A stretch of DNA of 39,139 nt from an uncultured Oscillospiraceae bacterium (GCA_947631845.1 CANRMY010000020.1:1-39139), one strand, 5' to 3'. Positions 24,519-32,350 are shown, numbered from the stretch's first letter. Numbers and translations: made by a program. The notes: a model not told the origin generated them from the sequence alone.

Positions 24519-24764
24519 TTATTTTGGGGTGAGGATATGCCAGATATCGGATCCGGCAAAGCCGCATTTTCGATAGAGGCGTTCCGGATCGGACGGATCG
24601 TTGATTTTTCCCGAAACCGTCGCGAACCTTGCCGTATCCCGCGCTTTAGAGAGCGGCGTATTTACGATGAGCATATTCTGGGGTACGGCGATGGTTTTAT
24701 ATTTCCAATACGGAATACTTGCGGTTCCACATGGGTCGAGCAAATATTGCTGTAATGAGATCAT
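24519..24764 (-). pseudogene. GNAT acetyltransferase with a large internal deletion
   Basis: An 81-codon frame with the start and the end of a known clostridial GNAT type but not the middle. Residues 1-36 match the characteristic beginning (PCGTASIPYWK). From about residue 44 the sequence reads like the C-terminal end (FATVSGKINDPSDPERLYRK, then CGF and DIWHIL). Intact members are about 200 residues or more, so the acetyl-CoA-binding core is gone. The deletion is in frame and a GAGG-type ribosome site precedes the ATG, so a short product is possible, but acetyltransferase activity is not. Confidence 0.65.
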
Positions 24765-24807
24765 TGCCCTGCCTCATGACTTCCGGGGGCGCCGGGAAGG
24801 GGATGCG

Positions 24808-26553
24808 TCAGGTGAGCTGGAGATACAGCTCCTTATACTGGGCGGCGGAGCTGTCCCAGGAGACGTCCTTATCCATATCCCGCCGGACCATCTCATCCCA
24901 GCACCAGCGGTTCTCGAAATAGAGGGTCTTGGCCCGGTTGATGGCGTCCAGCAGGAGGCCGGCGTCGTAGCGGTCGAAGGTGAAGCCATTGCCGGTGTTG
25001 GTGAACATGTTGTAGGGCTCCACGGTGTCCTTGAGGCCGCCCGTCTCCCGGACGATGGGGACGGTGCCGTACCGCATGGCGTTCAGCTGCGTCAGTCCGC
25101 AGGGCTCGAAGCGGGAGGGTACCAGCAGGGCGTCCGCCCCGGCGTAGATGCGGTGGGAGCGGGCCTCGTCGTACAGGATGCAGGAGCACACCGTTCCTTT
25201 ATACGCGTTTTCGTAATACCGGAAGGAGTCCTCATACATGGCGTCGCCGGTGCCCAGGATCACCACCTGGGTGTAGTCGTCCACGATCTGGGGCATGATG
25301 GCGTTCACCAGATCCAGGCCCTTCTGGTCGGTGAGGCGGGAGATGAGGCCGATGACCAGCTTGCCGTCGTCCACCTGAAGGCCCAGCTCCTCCTGGAGGG
25401 CGCGCTTGTTGGCCTTCTTCCGCTCCAGCACGTCGGCGGCGCTGTAGTTGTGGGGGACGCTCTTGTCGGTGAGGGGGTTCCAGATGTCGTAGTCGATGCC
25501 GTTGACGATGCCCCGGAGCTTCCCGGCGTGATACCTGAGATGGGCGTCCAGATTCTCCCCGTAGGCGGGGGTCTGGATCTCCCAGGCGTAGGTGGGGCTG
25601 ACGGTGGTGATGGCGTTGGCGTAGGTGAGGCCCCCCTTGAGCATGTTGGCGTCCACCCAGTTCACCGTCAGGGCGTCCTTGTTGAACACATAATCCGGCA
25701 GGCCCGACCAGTATTTGATGGTAGGGATGTTGTAGACGCCCTGGAATTTCAGGTTGTGGATGGTCAGGATGGTCCTGGCGCGGGAGAGCTTGGTATTCTC
25801 AAAGAGCGTTCTCAGATACACGGGCACCAGCGCCGCCTGCCAGTCGTGGCAGTGGATGATGTCAGGGATCCAGTCCATGTAGTTGAGGGCGGCCAGGGCG
25901 GCCTTGGCGAAATAGCAGTATTTGGGAATGTCGTCCACCAGGTTGGTGTAGGGGTTCCCGCTGTTGAAAAATTCCTCGTTGTCGATGAAATCATAGACGA
26001 CGCCGTCCCAGACGTACTCCATGATGCCCACATAGTAGGAGCGGCCGTCGGCGCAAAGATCCATCCCGAAGGCGCCCCGGTAGACCATCTTCTGCTGGTA
26101 CTCCCAGGGGATGCACCGGTAACGGGGCAGAATGACCTTCACGTCGCAGTTGTGCTTCACCAGCGCCTTGGGCAGGGCGTACATCACGTCGCCCAGACCG
26201 CCCGTCTTAACAAAGGGATAGCACTCAGACCCGATGAACGCAACGCTCCTTCTGGGCGTGTCGTCGGCGGGCAAAGAGATCTCGTCCACAGGGGCGGCTT
26301 CCACGGGAGCGGCCTCCACAGGGACTTCGACGGGGGACTCAGCGGCCGTGTCCGGCGCGCTCTCCGTCTTCTTTGCCTTGACCGCCTTCGGCGTTTTCTC
26401 CGCCGCGGCCTTGGCACCGGCGGGGGCCTTGGCCTTCCTGGCGGGCTCCGCCTTGGCCTCGCCGGGGGCCTTGGCCTTCTTCACGGGTTCGGCCTTAGCC
26501 TCGGCGGCGGGCTTTTTATGGGCAGTTGTCTTTTCTGTTTTATCTGTCGGCAT
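24808..26553 (-). CDS. glgA: Glycogen (starch) synthase with a basic N-terminal tail
   Basis: 581 residues; ordinary GlgA is near 480. The GT5 domain starts at about residue 101 with the ADP-glucose site KTGGLGDV (116-123); the C-terminal Rossmann half has SRLTDQKG and EPCGLTQL. It extends alpha-1,4-glucan from ADP-glucose. Residues 1-100 are low complexity: K/A/P-rich with a repeated KAKAP unit (positions 26-30 and 40-44), like histone H1 tails, then acidic/proline-rich. ATG 26553 follows GGAGG (26562-26566) and is preferred over an upstream ATG at 26571. No other glg gene is in the window. Confidence 0.95.
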   Translation of the reverse strand: MPTDKTEKTTAHKKPAAEAKAEPVKKAKAPGEAKAEPARKAKAPAGAKAAAEKTPKAVKAKKTESAPDTAAESPVEVPVEAAPVEAAPVDEISLPADDTPRRSVAFIGSECYPFVKTGGLGDVMYALPKALVKHNCDVKVILPRYRCIPWEYQQKMVYRGAFGMDLCADGRSYYVGIMEYVWDGVVYDFIDNEEFFNSGNPYTNLVDDIPKYCYFAKAALAALNYMDWIPDIIHCHDWQAALVPVYLRTLFENTKLSRARTILTIHNLKFQGVYNIPTIKYWSGLPDYVFNKDALTVNWVDANMLKGGLTYANAITTVSPTYAWEIQTPAYGENLDAHLRYHAGKLRGIVNGIDYDIWNPLTDKSVPHNYSAADVLERKKANKRALQEELGLQVDDGKLVIGLISRLTDQKGLDLVNAIMPQIVDDYTQVVILGTGDAMYEDSFRYYENAYKGTVCSCILYDEARSHRIYAGADALLVPSRFEPCGLTQLNAMRYGTVPIVRETGGLKDTVEPYNMFTNTGNGFTFDRYDAGLLLDAINRAKTLYFENRWCWDEMVRRDMDKDVSWDSSAAQYKELYLQLT

Positions 26554-26597
26554 AGTAAACACCTCCATCAAAAATCAAGCGGAAATTCCTGCTATTT

Positions 26598-26638
26598 ATT
26601 ATACCACAGCCACAGCCGCCGCGCGGGTGTGGTATAAT
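26598..26638. promoter_or_regulatory. Perfect 11-bp inverted repeat with two divergent extended -10 boxes
   Basis: ATTATACCACA (26598-26608) and TGTGGTATAAT (26628-26638) are exact reverse complements around a GC-rich 19-base centre. Each arm reads outward as TGG-TATAAT, an extended -10. The minus-strand arm points at glgA, the plus-strand arm toward DUF308. It could be a divergent promoter pair or an operator for a dimeric regulator. Confidence 0.5.
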
Positions 26639-26716
26639 GTGCCATGTTTTTCGGTTCCCGGCATCAGCCGGGGAGAAAAACGGCTTAAATCAAATATAAT
26701 ATCCGTGAATATGGAT

Positions 26717-26745
26717 ATTATAGCACAAATTTTCCCCGGATTCAA
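26717..26745 (-). promoter_or_regulatory. Sigma-A promoter for glgA
   Basis: Minus strand: TTGAAT (26740-26745), 17-base spacer, TATAAT (26717-26722). It gives a glgA leader of about 155 bases that contains the inverted repeat at 26598-26638 and a GC-rich hairpin near 26655-26674. Confidence 0.55.
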
Positions 26746-26797
26746 GGGATTGGGCAAAAATTCCAGCCGGATTTTCTGCCGGCTCCCTGTCTCACGC

Positions 26798-26806
26798 TTA
26801 TCCACA
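26798..26806 (+). promoter_or_regulatory. Consensus DnaA box
   Basis: TTATCCACA, the exact consensus DnaA-binding nonamer, two bases upstream of a perfect -35 hexamer. No second box was seen nearby, so this is a candidate regulatory site, not an origin. Confidence 0.45.
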
Positions 26807-26808
26807 GC

Positions 26809-26837
26809 TTGACAGAGGGCGGAATATGGCGTATAAT
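26809..26837 (+). promoter_or_regulatory. Perfect sigma-A promoter upstream of DUF308
   Basis: TTGACA (26809-26814), 17-base spacer, TATAAT (26832-26837): full consensus. The start would be near 26844, leaving a leader of about 250 bases before the DUF308 gene at 27095. The leader holds an imperfect 12-bp hairpin (27008-27019 with 27025-27036) and an 18-bp palindrome. Confidence 0.75.
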
Positions 26838-27051
26838 AGTTTAAATGAACACGTTCATAAAAGAAACAGCCAACGTCGCCGGCGGCCTGTCCTCTTGCGT
26901 CACACGGGGCCTCTCCGCTGATATGGAGGAATTTTGGAAGGAGAGGGGCGGCGGCGCGGTCCGGCAGCCTTACCGGACTCGCCCCTGTTCCCACGGCCCC
27001 TTCACGCCTCCCGTTCTCCCCACCGGAGAGCGGGAGCCGTCTATAGAACGA

Positions 27052-27069
27052 AAACGGCGCGCGCCGTTT
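27052..27069. repeat. Perfect 18-bp palindrome ahead of the DUF308 ribosome site
   Basis: AAACGGCGC followed directly by GCGCCGTTT. With no loop bases it suits a dimeric DNA-binding protein better than an RNA hairpin. It ends nine bases before AAAGGAGG at 27079. Confidence 0.5.
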
Positions 27070-27094
27070 GAAATCAGAAAAGGAGGTCATATAC

Positions 27095-27637
27095 ATGACA
27101 GTACTGATGATCATTTTAAGCATCCTCATGATCATTTGCGGCGTGGACTGCATGGTGACGCCGGTGGAGACCTTTGCCTCCCTGGGCTGGATCGCGGGCG
27201 TAGCCATTATGGCGGCGGGCATCTCCGCCATTTTCCGCTATGCGTCGGGCAGGGAGGACCGCAGCGTCTGGGAGCTGGTGGGCGGCATCGCCGGCGTCCT
27301 GTTCGGAGGCTTCATCCTGGTCAACGTCTTCGCCCAGTTCGCCACCAATCTGTTGATCGCCTACGCCGCCGCGATTTGGCTCGCCGTCTACGGCATTACC
27401 GGCATTGCCGAGGCGCTGAAGCTCCGCAAGCTCAACCGGGAGCTCCCCAACGAGCTGCGCACCGCCGGGTGGCTGGTGGTGATGATCCTGGGGGCGGCCA
27501 CGGCGGCTTTGGGCGTCGCGTGCATCGTCCAGCCCCTGATCACCATGCTCTCCGTGGGAATGCTCATCGGCGCCTCCATCCTGATCTCCGGTATCAAGAC
27601 CCTGGTCCTGTCCATCCAGATCATCAGGGCGAAATAA
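27095..27637 (+). CDS. DUF308 (HdeD-like) membrane protein
   Basis: 180 residues with about six membrane segments in three hairpin-like repeats, typical of DUF308/HdeD. The family includes E. coli HdeD, linked to acid resistance, but no biochemical activity is established. ATG 27095 follows AAAGGAGG (27079-27086); the longer frame from 27068 would start within the palindrome and lacks a site. Cardiolipin synthase follows after 57 bp on the same strand, so both probably share the strong promoter at 26809. Confidence 0.85.
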   Translation: MTVLMIILSILMIICGVDCMVTPVETFASLGWIAGVAIMAAGISAIFRYASGREDRSVWELVGGIAGVLFGGFILVNVFAQFATNLLIAYAAAIWLAVYGITGIAEALKLRKLNRELPNELRTAGWLVVMILGAATAALGVACIVQPLITMLSVGMLIGASILISGIKTLVLSIQIIRAK

Positions 27638-27694
27638 ACGGGACCGTTTTGAAAAAGACCGCCGTAACGGCGGAGAAAAGGAAGGGATAGCGAT

Positions 27695-29203
27695 ATGAAA
27701 ATAGTGATCCGCCGCGCGGCGGCCGTGCTTCCGGCGATCGTCCTGCAGGTACTGCTCTATCTGCTGCTCTTTACCTGGCTGAGGCCCTGGGCCACGGCCA
27801 TAAACATCGTTCTGGGCGTTTTGGCGCTTGTTTTCGTGCTGTATCTGGTGACCCGCCGGGACGAGTCCACCTACCGCATCCTCTGGCTTCTGCTGATCCT
27901 GACCTTCCCGCTTCCGGGCGCGCTTTTATATCTCATGCTGGGCAACAAGCACTCCATGGCGCCCATCCGCAAGCGGCTGGAGAAGGCCGCGCCCCTGCCG
28001 GCGGAGGAGGACGCCTCCGGCCCCCTCTATGAGGCGGTGGAAAAGGAGGACAGGCGGCTGGCCCAGACCCTCCGCATGATCCAGCGGGACACGGGCTTTC
28101 CCCTCCGGCAGGGCCGGGAGACGGAATATTATCCCCTGGGCGACGACATGTTCCCCCGGATGCTGGAGGAGCTGGAAAAGGCGGAGAAGTTCATCTTTGT
28201 GGAATATCTGATCATCGAAAACGGGCTTTTCTGGAACTCCCTCACCGAGGTCATGGCCCGGAAGGCCGCCCAGGGCGTGGATGTGCGCGTGATGTACGAC
28301 GATCTGGGCAGTATCTCCACCTACACCCGGAAGGACGCGGAGGCGCTTCGGAAGCGGGGCATCCGGTGCGTGGCCTTTAACCCGCTCCTGTACGTCAGCG
28401 GGACGGTCAGCTGCCGGACGCACCGGAAGATGATGATCATCGACGGAAAGACCGCCTTCAGCGGCGGCGTGAATCTGGCGGACGAGTACATCAACCACAT
28501 CACCCGCTTCGGCCACTGGAAGGACATCGGCTTTATGGTCCGGGGCGAGGCGGTCCGCAGCTTCACGCGGATGTTCGCCCGGCTTTGGAACGCCTTTACA
28601 AAGGACCCGGTACCGGAGAGCTGTCTGACCGCCCCCGCCGGGGAGAGCGCTGTCACGGACGGGCTTGTGCTCCCCTATTACGACTCCCCTCTGCGCCCCG
28701 AGGCCACCACCAACGAGCTGTATATCGATCTGCTGGCCCAGGCGGAGCAATACGCCTGGTTCTACACCCCCTACCTGCTCCCGGGGGAGGCGCTGCTGGA
28801 CGCCTTTGTCCGCGCCGCCCAGCGGGGCGTGGACGTGCGGATCATCACGCCGGGGATCCCGGACAAGAAGATCGTCTACCGCATGACCAGGAGCTTCTAC
28901 CCGGTCCTGCTGGAGGCCGGCGTGAAGATCTACGAGTACACCCCCGGCTTCCTCCACGCCAAGGCGTGCCTGGTGGACGACAAGGTGGGCGCTGTGGGAA
29001 CGGTGAATCTGGACTACCGGAGCCTGTTTTTGCAGTTTGAAAACAACACGGTGTTCTACCACTCCTCTCTGCTCCGGGCGCTGAAGGCCGACTATCTGGA
29101 CACCCAGGCCAAGTCCCGCCAGCGCAAGCCGGAGGATCTGCGCGTCACCTTCGGCAAATGGCTTGTAGACGGCTTCCTCCGCCTCATCGCCCCCCTGTGC
29201 TGA
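27695..29203 (+). CDS. cls: Cardiolipin synthase (phospholipase D type)
   Basis: 502 residues. Two N-terminal membrane segments within the first 85 residues, then two HKD motifs: H243-R-K245 with D250, and H421-A-K423 with D428. It condenses two phosphatidylglycerols into cardiolipin and glycerol at the membrane. Follows DUF308 closely, and a 13-bp hairpin follows the stop. Confidence 0.95.
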   Translation: MKIVIRRAAAVLPAIVLQVLLYLLLFTWLRPWATAINIVLGVLALVFVLYLVTRRDESTYRILWLLLILTFPLPGALLYLMLGNKHSMAPIRKRLEKAAPLPAEEDASGPLYEAVEKEDRRLAQTLRMIQRDTGFPLRQGRETEYYPLGDDMFPRMLEELEKAEKFIFVEYLIIENGLFWNSLTEVMARKAAQGVDVRVMYDDLGSISTYTRKDAEALRKRGIRCVAFNPLLYVSGTVSCRTHRKMMIIDGKTAFSGGVNLADEYINHITRFGHWKDIGFMVRGEAVRSFTRMFARLWNAFTKDPVPESCLTAPAGESAVTDGLVLPYYDSPLRPEATTNELYIDLLAQAEQYAWFYTPYLLPGEALLDAFVRAAQRGVDVRIITPGIPDKKIVYRMTRSFYPVLLEAGVKIYEYTPGFLHAKACLVDDKVGAVGTVNLDYRSLFLQFENNTVFYHSSLLRALKADYLDTQAKSRQRKPEDLRVTFGKWLVDGFLRLIAPLC

Positions 29204-29226
29204 CAATAAGCTCATAAACTCAAAAT

Positions 29227-29261
29227 GCCCGCCGCTTTTCCGTCATGAAAAAGCGGCGGGC
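29227..29261. terminator. Terminator hairpin after cls
   Basis: Perfect 13-bp stem (29227-29239 with 29249-29261). The plus side continues GTTTGTC and the minus side ATTTTGAG, so termination could work both ways between cls and the minus-strand fragment at 29268. Confidence 0.65.
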
Positions 29262-29267
29262 GTTTGT

Positions 29268-29432
29268 CTATATGTCCTCGATGGACTCCCGCAAAAGCTT
29301 GTCCGGGTCGGCACCCCGGATATCCAGCCCCTCCGCCTTGATGAACCGGACGCGGGGGATGGAGAAGAGTCCGCAAAGCTCCCGGATGAACAGCTCCAGG
29401 GAGCTTCCGGCCGGCAGCAACGCCAACCCCGC
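29268..29432 (-). pseudogene. C-terminal fragment of an FMN-dependent NADH-azoreductase-like protein
   Basis: About 54 codons end in a proper TAG (29268-29270). The end reads like the tail of AcpD/AzoR-type flavodoxin-fold proteins: a helix, then IPRVRFIKAEGLDI and a closing acidic helix. No upstream part exists; sequence to the right belongs to a plus-strand gene fragment. Truncated by rearrangement. Family assignment from motif resemblance only. Confidence 0.45.
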
Positions 29433-29449
29433 GGGGCTCGAGGGCGGGA

Positions 29450-30142
29450 CTCCTCCTGCGCGAGCGCGTCAGCGGGTTTACCTGCACCTACGACCCGGCG
29501 GGGAGAGCGGCGCCAAGGTGACGGCCGTTGTCCTGGACGACGGTACACAGCTTGACAGGAGCGACAGCGCCACCACGGTCCTCCTGGCCACCAACGGCTG
29601 CGTGGCCAGCTCCGTCGCCGGGATCGCGGACGGGGAGGACGCCATCATCCGCGACTACCTGCTGGAGCTCACCGACGGCGGTACGAAGCCGCTGGAGTAC
29701 CCCGTCACCCAAAACCGGATCCTTTACGCCAACGACCGCTCCCCGGAAGGGGGCTCACGCCGTCGCTCTCACCGAGTGCGATACGCCGGTCTATATGAAC
29801 AACTACTCCGGTTCCGTGACTATGAGGACCGGCTGGTGCGAATTTTCGTTTACCGTCCCGATGGCGGCCTTCACGGACGAGCCCGCCACGACCGCCAACC
29901 CCTTCACCAATGTGAAGTCCGGCGCGTGGTACTACGACGCGGGCCGCTGCAAGCCCGAGGACAACATCATCCGCGAGGAAATGGCCGTGACGCTCCGGCG
30001 TTGGCTGGATAAGGACGGCGAGGCCGCCGGACAGGGCTGCATCCCCAGGGCAAGCCCAACGGCGCCTTCGCGCCGAAGGATTTCCCTGACCCGCGCCAAA
30101 ATGATCGCCGTCGTGGCCCGCACCCTGGGTTATGAGGACTGA
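29450..30142 (+). pseudogene. Decayed surface protein: 5'-nucleotidase-like tail plus SLH domain
   Basis: Coding-like sequence is split over all three plus frames. One frame reads SGFTCTYDPAG, then after a shift near 29500 a stretch resembling the end of a 5'-nucleotidase C-terminal domain (TTVLLATN; IIRDYLLELTDGG). After another shift at a G5 run (29749-29753) come NPFTNVKSGAWYYDA and REEMAVTLRRWL, an S-layer homology repeat, ending with TRAKMIAVVARTLGY. At least two further shifts interrupt the last SLH unit. The 5' end is missing. Confidence 0.7.
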
Positions 30143-30156
30143 GATCCCGGTAAGTC

Positions 30157-30195
30157 AAAAGGCTCTCCGGCTTTTGCGGCCGGGGAGCCTTTTTG
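30157..30195 (+). terminator. Terminator after the SLH pseudogene
   Basis: Fifteen-base-pair stem with one G-U pair (30157-30171 with 30179-30193) and T-run at the 3' side. It separates the pseudogene from the tRNA promoter. Confidence 0.8.
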
Positions 30196-30257
30196 GGTTT
30201 ATAGCATACAGCTATAAACCGTTAAGAAGAAATTGTTTAAAAAACGAAAAATTGTTG

Positions 30258-30286
30258 TTGACAAAAGCCGCGGTTTTTGATATCAT
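30258..30286 (+). promoter_or_regulatory. Sigma-A promoter for the tRNA pair
   Basis: TTGACA (30258-30263), 17-base spacer, TATCAT (30281-30286), about 16 bases before the first tRNA nucleotide region. Confidence 0.75.
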
Positions 30287-30308
30287 ATCACTTGCTGATG
30301 AGCGGAAC

Positions 30309-30384
30309 GCTGGTGTAGCTCAGCTGGTAGAGCAGCTGATTTGTAATCAGCAGGTCGGGGGTTCGAATCCGTCCACCAGCTCCA
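30309..30384 (+). tRNA. tRNA-Thr (anticodon TGT)
   Basis: Seven-base acceptor pairing GCTGGTG/CACCAGC, standard D arm, anticodon loop TTTGTAA (anticodon TGT), TTCGAATCC T-arm and an encoded CCA. Followed 12 bases later by tRNA-Tyr. Confidence 0.95.
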
Positions 30385-30396
30385 GAAACTGAATAT

Positions 30397-30481
30397 GGAG
30401 GAGTTCCCGAGTGGCCAAAGGGGACAGACTGTAAATCTGCTGGCGATGCCTTCGGTGGTTCGAATCCACCCTCCTCCACCA
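30397..30481 (+). tRNA. tRNA-Tyr (anticodon GTA)
   Basis: Acceptor GGAGGAG/CTCCTCC, anticodon loop CTGTAAA (GTA), long class II variable arm as expected for bacterial tRNA-Tyr, GGTTCGAATCC T-arm and encoded CCA. Co-transcribed with tRNA-Thr. Confidence 0.95.
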
Positions 30482-30483
30482 CA

Positions 30484-30517
30484 AAAGAGCCGATTTTGGT
30501 AACAAAATTGGCCCTTT
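30484..30517 (+). terminator. Hairpin downstream of tRNA-Tyr
   Basis: Fifteen-base-pair stem with two G-U pairs (30484-30498 with 30503-30517) and GTAA loop; TTT ends the stem. Likely ends the tRNA transcript. Bases 30518-30648 beyond it hold no gene I can support. Confidence 0.6.
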
Positions 30518-30648
30518 GTGTATTTCTGGAACTTTACGGATGGAGAAATCAGCTATCCGAATCGTCCATATCGTGTTTTTGCCCTTTCCCCGTTCTGACC
30601 CACTTCTGACCCCAACGGGAATCTGGAGCGGAAAAGACCGGGCAGCAC

Positions 30649-30682
30649 AAAGCCGTGGGATCATGCGTCCCACGGCTTTTTT
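30649..30682 (+). terminator. Strong rho-independent terminator
   Basis: Twelve-base-pair stem (30649-30660 with 30668-30679) and six T residues at 30677-30682. It lies directly at the 5' edge of the DUF6076 remnant, so that frame cannot easily be transcribed from the tRNA promoter. Confidence 0.85.
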
Positions 30683-31247
30683 AGTTATCAGGGAACTATT
30701 CTCCAATGTCCTCGACATGGACCGGGACCAAAGACCGGTCATGCGGAAGATGGCGGACTACTATCTGCGTGACAGAGAGAGCGCGTTTCGATTTCGAGCG
30801 TACCCGCTTGGATTTGATCTTCTTCCCTCCGGGGACTTCGCGGAGGTGCTGGTGCCGGAGTCGGTGTACGACATCATCGACTACCACGTCCGGGAGTGCG
30901 TCAAGAGGGGGGTCCGGATGCGGGTGTGCAAGAACTGCGGACGGTATTTCGCGGTGACGGGACACGGGGGCGTGGAGTACTGCGACCGGGTCTGCGACAA
31001 GAAAGGCCGCACCTGCCGGGAGGTGGGCGCGATCATGGCGTGGACCAAGCGGCGCGGGGAGGACGACATCTTCAAGGCGTACCGCCGGGAGTACAAGAAG
31101 CGTTTCGCGTGGATCAAGTCGGGGAGGATAGAGCCGACGACGTTCTACGCTTGGGGCGAGGAGGCCCGGAGGAAGAAGGATGCCTGCGAGGCGGGAGAGA
31201 TCTCAGAGGGAGAGTTCTTGGAGTGGCTTGGAAAGGGCGCGGAGTGA
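30664..31247 (+). pseudogene. 5'-truncated DUF6076-type zinc-motif protein
   Basis: The frame encodes the C-terminal part of a DUF6076-like protein: helical region, then CKNCGRYF and a second pair in YCDRVCDKKGRTC (probable zinc ribbon), then a basic helical end. Family members are substantially longer at the N-terminus. Coding-like sequence begins right at the terminator stem; possible starts (30664, 30717) have no ribosome site. Most likely truncated and silent. If translated from 30717 it would give 176 residues. Confidence 0.6.
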
Positions 31248-31319
31248 ATTGCACGGCAGACGGACGATTTATGACTGCGGCATACAAGCGAGACCGGCGG
31301 AGCGGCCTTTGTCAGTTCT

Positions 31320-31467
31320 TTGCCGTTCGTTGCCGGATTTATTGATGGTCTACCCCAAAAAGGATGTGCGGTTCACCCTCAAGGACGGAACTGAAATAGA
31401 GCAAAAAGGCAAAAAGCAACTCCTCACTTCCACTTCGGAGGCGAGGAGTTGCTTGTATGTTTATTAA
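31320..31467 (+). pseudogene. Remnant of a serine recombinase C-terminus
   Basis: A short frame contains MVYPKKDVRFTLKDGTEIE, which resembles the closing strand pair of large serine recombinases of conjugative elements (typically TVYSKDDVRFTFKDGTEI). Nothing upstream resembles the catalytic or recombinase domains. Probably the last trace of a mobile element beside the tRNA pair. Assignment from memory of the motif. Confidence 0.4.
31414..31454. other. 12-bp inverted repeat
   Basis: AAGCAACTCCTC (31414-31425) pairs with GAGGAGTTGCTT (31443-31454). No clear T-run follows. It overlaps the end of the recombinase remnant. Confidence 0.5.
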
Positions 31468-31552
31468 AGAACGCAGGGGGAAACAGGCAATTGGCAGGAT
31501 ATATCAAGTCTTCAGAATAAAACCGCACGAGAGGCACGGCATTTCAGCTTAT

Positions 31553-32350
31553 TTACAGCTTCACCGTCTCAAGGTCGTCGGGGACGAGGATGGGGCCGGC
31601 AAATTCCTGGGCCGCCTCGGCGGTGTAGAGCTCGCGGCGATGGGCAAGGTCCGTCTCCTCGGTGTGGTAGATAAGGAGCCTCTTTGCACCGAGAGACTTC
31701 GCCAGGGCGGCGGCCTCCCTGGCGGTGCTGTGGTGCTTTTCGTGGGCGTGGAATTTGGCTTCGTCGGCGTCCAGGCAGAAGGCCTCGCTCATGAGCAAAT
31801 CGGCGTCATGGACGTAAGCGACGCATCGGGGGTTGTAGGGCTCGTCCCCCAGGCACACCAGCGTCTTCCCGCCCATCTCCGCGCGGAAACCAAACTGCTT
31901 TTTCTTGGTGGAGAAGATGTCAAAGACGGTGAAGCGGATTCCGAAGCACTCAAAGCTGTCGCCGTCCTTTACCTCCACGATGCGTATCTTCCCGCCGGCG
32001 TAGCCGAAGGAGCCGTTGGCCAGGAGGTTGTCGCACATGAACCGCAGCGCCGCGGCGGCCTCATCGTGGCACCAGATGGTGAGGCCGGGGTGCTCCGGCT
32101 TTTTCACCACATTCTGCATCATACGCACCACCCAAACAGCGCCCAGGATATGGTCGGTGTGGGTGTGGGTGATGAACATGCCCCGCAGGCCCTTAAATGT
32201 AAGCCCCGCCGCGTCCAGCTGGCGCAGTATCCCGTTGCCGCCCCCGGCGTCAACCAGGAAGAACTCACGCCCATCCCGGATGGCGAAGCATGTGTTATAG
32301 CACTTGTGAACGGCGGCGTTGCCGGTACCAAGCATCGTGATTTCTTTCAT
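31553..32350 (-). CDS. Metallo-beta-lactamase-fold hydrolase, RNase Z-like
   Basis: 265 residues. HTHTDH (62-67) is the metal-binding HxHxDH motif; further ligands are likely in the GDEP segment and the late YHTEE region. Domain order fits the RNase Z/arylsulfatase-like branch, but the substrate is unknown. ATG 32350 follows GAGGTGG; a GTG at 32359 would swallow the site. The start overlaps the stop of a 39-codon ORF (ATGA), so the two may be translationally coupled. Confidence 0.9.
   Translation of the reverse strand: MKEITMLGTGNAAVHKCYNTCFAIRDGREFFLVDAGGGNGILRQLDAAGLTFKGLRGMFITHTHTDHILGAVWVVRMMQNVVKKPEHPGLTIWCHDEAAAALRFMCDNLLANGSFGYAGGKIRIVEVKDGDSFECFGIRFTVFDIFSTKKKQFGFRAEMGGKTLVCLGDEPYNPRCVAYVHDADLLMSEAFCLDADEAKFHAHEKHHSTAREAAALAKSLGAKRLLIYHTEETDLAHRRELYTAEAAQEFAGPILVPDDLETVKL

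Noticed and set aside
26845-27690. Leaderless ORF whose ATG lies at the predicted transcript start
   Set aside because: It runs out of frame through the whole DUF308 gene with a Pro/Arg/His-rich translation; the ATG position is probably chance.
30347-30742. 131-codon minus-strand frame over the tRNAs
   Set aside because: Its end is the antisense translation of the two tRNA genes, a common artefact.
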